64,000 nucleotides of DNA from Streptomyces sp. CA-278952 (GTDB taxonomy: Bacteria; Actinomycetota; Actinomycetes; Streptomycetales; Streptomycetaceae), in the NCBI RefSeq assembly GCF_028747205.1, contig NZ_CP112880.1:2232001-2296000 (forward strand). The letters are read 5' to 3'. This document shows positions 60,352 to 64,000 of the stretch, piece after piece. Both the position numbers and the translations under genes were made by a program. A model generated the notes under the pieces. It did not search any database and was not told the DNA's origin. It worked only from the letters and a program-made list of their open reading frames with translations. Every line of letters starts with the position of its first letter. Position 1 is the stretch's first letter.

Positions 60352-60675
60352 TCAGACGCGCGGCAGCGACTCGGCGGCGATGCCGCCCTCGATGGCCAGG
60401 ATGCGGTGCAGCCGGGTGGCCACCAGGAGGCGCTGCATCTGTGGCGGCACGCCGCGCAGCACGAGGCGGCGTCCGGCCCGTCCCGCCCGGCGGTGGGCCC
60501 CCATGATGACGCCGAGTCCGGTGGCGTCCCAGGAGTCCAGCTCGGTCAGGTCCAGCACGAGGTCGCCGACTCCGTCGTCCACGGCCGAGTGCAGGACCGT
60601 ACGGGCGTCCGCCGCGCTTCGGACGTCGAGGCGGCCCCCGACGACCAGCTCGGCGTGGTCGCCCCTGATGTGCAT
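60352..60675 (-). CDS. STAS-domain protein (anti-anti-sigma-like) without the usual phosphoserine
   Basis: 107 aa from the ATG at 60675 (GGGAG upstream). SpoIIAA-type STAS fold: HIRGDHAELVVGGRLDVRSA, DLVLDLTELDSWDATGLGVI, MGAHRRAGRAGRRLVLRGVP. In SpoIIAA-like antagonists the loop reads D-S-S-G-L-G with the first Ser phosphorylated; here it is D-A-T-G-L-G, so the usual Ser is Ala and the next is Thr. It may therefore be constitutively active, be phosphorylated on the Thr, or have another role. No anti-sigma kinase gene is in the window. It precedes the large ATPase gene on the same strand. Confidence 0.87.
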   Translation of the reverse strand: MHIRGDHAELVVGGRLDVRSAADARTVLHSAVDDGVGDLVLDLTELDSWDATGLGVIMGAHRRAGRAGRRLVLRGVPPQMQRLLVATRLHRILAIEGGIAAESLPRV

Positions 60676-60911
60676 ATGCGCTCCCCGGTCATGCTCCGTA
60701 GAAGATCCGTCTGTCTGCTCTGCCGTCGGCCGACCGTGCCGCCGTCGGCCCTGTGTCGAAGGCGCTGCCTCCGCCATGCGTGGCGCCCTGTCTCTGCCAC
60801 CACTGACTGTCGCGACGACAGGGAAGTTGCCGTCTGTAAGCGAACCGATATCGAATTCACTCGGTGGAGTGACTCCGGTTCGCCGGGGACCGGTACCCGC
60901 CGGGTAGAATC

Positions 60912-60962
60912 CCCGGCTCCCCCGGCCCGGACGGTGGCGGGCCGGCGGGCCGAGGAGCCGGG
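60912..60962 (-). terminator. Hairpin after 3-hydroxybutyryl-CoA dehydrogenase
   Basis: CCCGGCTCC / GGAGCCGGG outer arms (60912-60920, 60954-60962) extended by CCCCGGCCC / GGGCCGAGG with one mismatch; 6 bases beyond the stop on the minus strand. The remaining gap 60676-60911 holds the STAS promoter region and nothing else that I can support. Confidence 0.5.
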
Positions 60963-60967
60963 TCCGG

Positions 60968-61816
60968 TCAGTACGTGTAGAAGCCCTGCCCGCTCTTGCG
61001 TCCGATGTCACCTGCGTCGACCATCCGGCGCATCAGCTCCGGAGCGGCGAACTTCTCGTCCTGCGACTCGGTGTAGATGTTGCCGGTGGCGTGCAGGAGG
61101 ATGTCGACGCCGGTCAGGTCCGCGGTGGCGAGCGGGCCCATGGCGTGGCCGAAGCCCAGCTTGCAGGCGATGTCGATGTCCTCGGCCGAGGCGACGCCCG
61201 ACTCGTACAGCTTGGCGGCCTCGACGACGAGCGCCGAGATCAGCCGGGTGGTGACGAAGCCGGCCACGTCACGGTTGACGACGATGCACGTCTTGCCGAC
61301 CGACTCGGCGAACTCCCGGGCGGTGGCGAGGGTTTCGTCGCTGGTCTTGTAGCCGCGCACCAGCTCGCAGAGCTGCATCATCGGGACCGGCGAGAAGAAG
61401 TGCACGCCGACGACGCGTTCCGGACGCTCCGTCACGGCCGCGATCTTGGTGATCGGGATGGCGGAGGTGTTGGACGCGAGGACGGTGTTCTCGCCGACGA
61501 CCTTGTCCAGGGCCCGGAAGATCTCGTGCTTGACTTCCAGCTTCTCGAAGACGGCTTCCACGACGACGTCCGCGTCGGCGACGGCGTCGAGGTCGGTGGT
61601 CGTGGTGATGCGGGCGAGCGCGGCCTCGGCGTCGGCCGTGTCCAGCTTGCCCTTGGAGACGAACCTGTCGTACGAGGCCTTGATGCCGTCACGGCCCCGG
61701 GTCAGCGCGGCGTCGGTGACGTCCCGCAGCACGACGTCCCAGCCCGCCTGGGCGGAGACCTGCGCGATCCCGGATCCCATGAGTCCGGCCCCGATGACGG
61801 CAAGCTTCCTGGCCAC
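60968..61816 (-). CDS. 3-hydroxybutyryl-CoA dehydrogenase
   Basis: 282 aa from a GTG at 61816 with AAGGGG about 9 bases upstream; the frame is open upstream but unlike the family. NAD(P)-binding motif AVIGAGLMGSGIAQVSAQAG, catalytic SNTSAIPITKIAAVTERPER, HFFSPVPMMQLCELVRG and the helical C-terminal domain VNRDVAGFVTTRLISALVVE ending GRKSGQGFYTY. It oxidises 3-hydroxybutyryl-CoA or reduces acetoacetyl-CoA. It links to the thiolase and IcmA in the window by shared butyryl-CoA chemistry. Length is normal (about 282-285). Confidence 0.94.
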   Translation of the reverse strand: MARKLAVIGAGLMGSGIAQVSAQAGWDVVLRDVTDAALTRGRDGIKASYDRFVSKGKLDTADAEAALARITTTTDLDAVADADVVVEAVFEKLEVKHEIFRALDKVVGENTVLASNTSAIPITKIAAVTERPERVVGVHFFSPVPMMQLCELVRGYKTSDETLATAREFAESVGKTCIVVNRDVAGFVTTRLISALVVEAAKLYESGVASAEDIDIACKLGFGHAMGPLATADLTGVDILLHATGNIYTESQDEKFAAPELMRRMVDAGDIGRKSGQGFYTY

Positions 61817-62082
61817 GTTCGCACCCCTTGGTCTCTGTTCGCCCGTGCCCGATTGTTCACGGCGGTTCACATGCTCTCCGGCGGAGGTTAGTACCCGTCG
61901 GGCGCGCTGGGGCGGCGAAGAGATGCGCGTCACGTCTCAGATGACGGACATCACACCGGGACGCGTCATTCGGCTCCGCTTCGCGCGTAGTTGAGGGCCT
62001 GGTCGCCGAGCAGCCGCCGCCGCGGCCGTGACAGTGGGCACACGGGCCTCCCGGCGGGCCGGAGCGTAACTACGCTGGGCCC

Positions 62083-62655
62083 ATGGTCAATCTGACGCGC
62101 ATCTACACCCGGACCGGCGACCAGGGCACCACGGCCCTCGGCGACATGAGCCGCACCGCCAAGACCGATCTGCGGATCTCGGCGTACGCGGACGCCAACG
62201 AGGCCAACGCGGCGATCGGCGCGGCCATCGCGCTGGGGCAGCTGCCCGAGGAGCTGGTGAAGGTCCTCGTACGCGTCCAGAACGACCTCTTCGACGTGGG
62301 CGCGGACCTGTGCACCCCGGTGATCGAGGACCCGAAGTATCCGCCCCTGCGGGTCGAGCAGTCCTACATCGACAAGCTGGAGGCGGACTGCGACACCTTC
62401 CTGGAGGAGCTGGAGAAGCTGCGCAGCTTCATCCTCCCCGGCGGTACGCCCGGCGCGGCCCTGCTGCACCAGGCGTGCACCGTGGTGCGGCGCGCCGAGC
62501 GGTCCACCTGGGCAGCGCTGGAGGTGCACGGGGAGTCGATGAACACCCTGACCGCCACCTACCTCAACCGCCTCTCCGACCTCCTGTTCATCCTGGCGCG
62601 GAGCGCGAACAAGGAGGTCGGGGACGTGCTGTGGGTGCCGGGCGGCGAGCGGTAG
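62083..62655 (+). CDS. Cob(I)alamin adenosyltransferase, PduO type
   Basis: 190 aa from the ATG at 62083; TACGCT (62071-62076) ends 6 bases before it, so probably leaderless. ATP:corrinoid adenosyltransferase producing coenzyme B12: IYTRTGDQGTTALGDMSRTA, KTDLRISAYADANEANAAIG, FILPGGTPGAALLHQACTVV, RRAERSTW and NRLSDLLFILAR. It provides the cofactor for IcmA and related mutases, with MeaB as reloader. Stop is 2 bp from the convergent membrane-protein stop. Confidence 0.95.
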   Translation: MVNLTRIYTRTGDQGTTALGDMSRTAKTDLRISAYADANEANAAIGAAIALGQLPEELVKVLVRVQNDLFDVGADLCTPVIEDPKYPPLRVEQSYIDKLEADCDTFLEELEKLRSFILPGGTPGAALLHQACTVVRRAERSTWAALEVHGESMNTLTATYLNRLSDLLFILARSANKEVGDVLWVPGGER

Positions 62656-62657
62656 GC

Positions 62658-63230
62658 CTACAGCCTGTCGGCCGGCTCCCGTTCCGTCACCGCGTCCTTC
62701 GGAGCCTGCTTCGGGAACAGCGTGTAGCCCCCGGCGATGATCAGGTTGATGCCGATGACCAGCCCCATCTTCTGCTGCCAGCCACGCAGCGAGCTGATCT
62801 CCCCGCCGGAGCCGACGTACCAGACGGCTGCCTGGAGCAGGCCCAGCGCGACCGCCGCGGCGAGGATCCAGCGGGCGACGATGCGCCACTCGTGGGCGGC
62901 GCGCGCCATGCCGTACTTCGGCGGCTTCACCGGCGGCGGGCCGCCGAACCAGCGGTGGGCGACGCGGGCGTCCACCCACTTGATGGTGGAGTGGCCCAGA
63001 CCCACCGTGAAGCCGATGTAGACGGCGGCCAGGCCGTGCTTCCAGTCCGGTTCGGCCCCGTTCTTCAGATCGATGGCCGTCACCACCAGCAGCACGACTT
63101 CCAGCAGCGGCTCGCACAGCAGCACCGCCGCGCCGAGCTTCGGTTTCCTCGCGACGTACCGCAGGGCGAGCCCGGCGGCCAGCAGAACCCAGAATGCGAC
63201 CTCGCAGGCCACGACCAGTAGGGCGATCAC
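62658..63230 (-). CDS. Integral membrane protein, unknown function
   Basis: 190 aa from a GTG at 63230 (GGAGAG about 5 bases upstream). Predicted helices at IALLVVACEVAFWVLLAAGL, GAAVLLCEPLLEVVLLVVTA, HGLAAVYIGFTVGLGH, RWILAAAVALGLLQAAVWYV and MGLVIGINLIIAGGYTLFP. A polar loop PPPVKPPKYGMARAAHEW lies between helices 3 and 4. I recall similar Streptomyces proteins annotated only as membrane proteins. Convergent with the adenosyltransferase; divergent from the kinase below. Confidence 0.82.
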   Translation of the reverse strand: MIALLVVACEVAFWVLLAAGLALRYVARKPKLGAAVLLCEPLLEVVLLVVTAIDLKNGAEPDWKHGLAAVYIGFTVGLGHSTIKWVDARVAHRWFGGPPPVKPPKYGMARAAHEWRIVARWILAAAVALGLLQAAVWYVGSGGEISSLRGWQQKMGLVIGINLIIAGGYTLFPKQAPKDAVTEREPADRL

Positions 63231-63380
63231 GACTCTCTCCTCCCGTTCCCTTCCAGCCTCCCGGCCGCCGGGCGCGGACACGTCGTCGGCAGTGACGAAA
63301 CGGGACTGCATCCTTCGATGTACTCGCGGATCGGCCCGCGAAGGGAGGTCCGGGGGCGGCGGTGCGTGTTGGATGGAGAG

Positions 63381-64000
63381 GTGCTCACCTCGATCCGCCC
63401 CGACCGCGACGCGGTGGCCCTGGCCGTCTCCGGGCTGCTCGGCGGGCTGCTCCTGTGGCTGCTGGGCCTGCACACCCAGGGCGGCCGCCCCTTCGCCGCC
63501 CCCTGGGTCTCCCTCGTACCGATGACCGTGATGGCCGCGATGGAGCTGCTGCGCCGCAGCGCCCCGCGGACCGCGTTGACCGTCGGCACGGTCATGCTCG
63601 TCGCGGACCAGTTCACCCGGGGCAATCTGGTGACCATCCTGATGTTCTCGGACATCATGTACGCGGCCGTGCTGTACGGGACCCCGGCCGCGGCCCGCCG
63701 GATCCCGGTGGCCACGCTCCTGATCACCGTCGCGAGCACGGTCGGCTTCCTGTCCTGGTTCCGCCGGCCCGAGGCGCTGCTGATCGGCGTCGTCACGGGG
63801 CTGGTCTCCTTCATGCCCGCGATCACCGGCGTCGTCGTGCGCAACCACCGCGTCGCCGCCGAGGCCGCCCGGCTGGCCGCCCGCCAGACCGCGCGGCTCG
63901 CCGAGATGGACCGGACGCAGGCGGTGGTCGCAGAGCGCGCCCGGATGGCGAGGGAGCTGCACGACATGGTGGCCAACCACCTCTCCGCCGTGGCGATCCA
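63381..64000 (+). CDS. Sensor histidine kinase, NarL-partner type (3' truncated by window)
   Basis: About 206 codons to the window edge from a GTG at 63381; a GTG at 63366 is an in-frame alternative with a better spaced upstream GGGGG. Five or six membrane helices (LAVSGLLGGLLLWLLGLHTQ, FAAPWVSLVPMTVMAAMELL, TALTVGTVMLVADQFTRGNL and others) lead to the HisKA_3 phospho-acceptor box ERARMARELHDMVANHLSAV at the edge; His in ELHD is the acceptor. The ATPase domain and any partner response regulator lie outside. The gene is divergent from the membrane-protein gene (150-bp gap). Confidence 0.88.
   Translation, partial: MLTSIRPDRDAVALAVSGLLGGLLLWLLGLHTQGGRPFAAPWVSLVPMTVMAAMELLRRSAPRTALTVGTVMLVADQFTRGNLVTILMFSDIMYAAVLYGTPAAARRIPVATLLITVASTVGFLSWFRRPEALLIGVVTGLVSFMPAITGVVVRNHRVAAEAARLAARQTARLAEMDRTQAVVAERARMARELHDMVANHLSAVAI

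Overview
The window is high-GC actinobacterial DNA, almost certainly from a Streptomyces chromosome core. The signs are third-position GC bias, GTG and TTG starts, many ATGA/GTGA stop-start overlaps, a sortase signal of the LAXTG type, the paired hyphal cytoskeletal genes scy and filP, and the cslA-glxA tip-glycan genes. From memory, the gene order (treS/mak/glgB, pfkA, pta-ackA, pyk, thioredoxin, icmA, meaB, thiolase, mce, scy, filP, nucS, ATR) matches one continuous core region of S. coelicolor. I see no tRNA, rRNA, insertion sequence, prophage or CRISPR array.

Left part (1-19,280), carbon storage and central carbon. The 3' end of treS is followed by mak and glgB, which form the trehalose-to-alpha-glucan (GlgE-type) route. 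Then come an imine-reductase-like dehydrogenase, a MerR/thioredoxin chimera that looks like a deletion scar, a secreted sortase substrate, a dicarboxylate transporter (dctA) divergent from a CitA/DcuS-type two-component pair, a helix-turn-helix regulator, and pfkA divergent from the overlapping pta-ackA pair, followed by pyk.

Middle (19,300-42,300), envelope and accessory functions. A three-gene operon encodes exported or membrane proteins of unknown function (DUF6230/DUF6114 type), with TTACT/AGTAA palindromes in its promoter. Next are a CnoX-like thioredoxin divergent from a TetR gene, the isobutyryl-CoA mutase large subunit with a 24-bp palindrome at its start, two DUF3817 genes, MarR/MFS/ArsR-type genes, and the cslA-glxA unit convergent with a GH6 lipoprotein. 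Then come three consecutive AIM24 genes and an OmpR-type two-component system divergent from a double-PepSY protein.

Right part (42,279-64,000), acyl-CoA metabolism, cytoskeleton and genome maintenance. This holds meaB, a thiolase and mce, then scy and filP, two tandem paralogous ABC exporter modules, a flavin-dependent monooxygenase, nucS, a large membrane ATPase with a Pro/Thr-rich tail, a STAS protein lacking the usual phosphoserine, 3-hydroxybutyryl-CoA dehydrogenase, the cobalamin adenosyltransferase, a membrane protein and the start of a sensor kinase cut by the window edge. IcmA, MeaB, Mce and the adenosyltransferase together support coenzyme-B12-dependent acyl-CoA rearrangement.

Most genes are conserved housekeeping loci. 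The least explained pieces are the DUF6230 operon with its operators, the AIM24 triplet, the MerR-thioredoxin chimera, the ATPase/STAS pair and the recurrent leaderless-type promoters.
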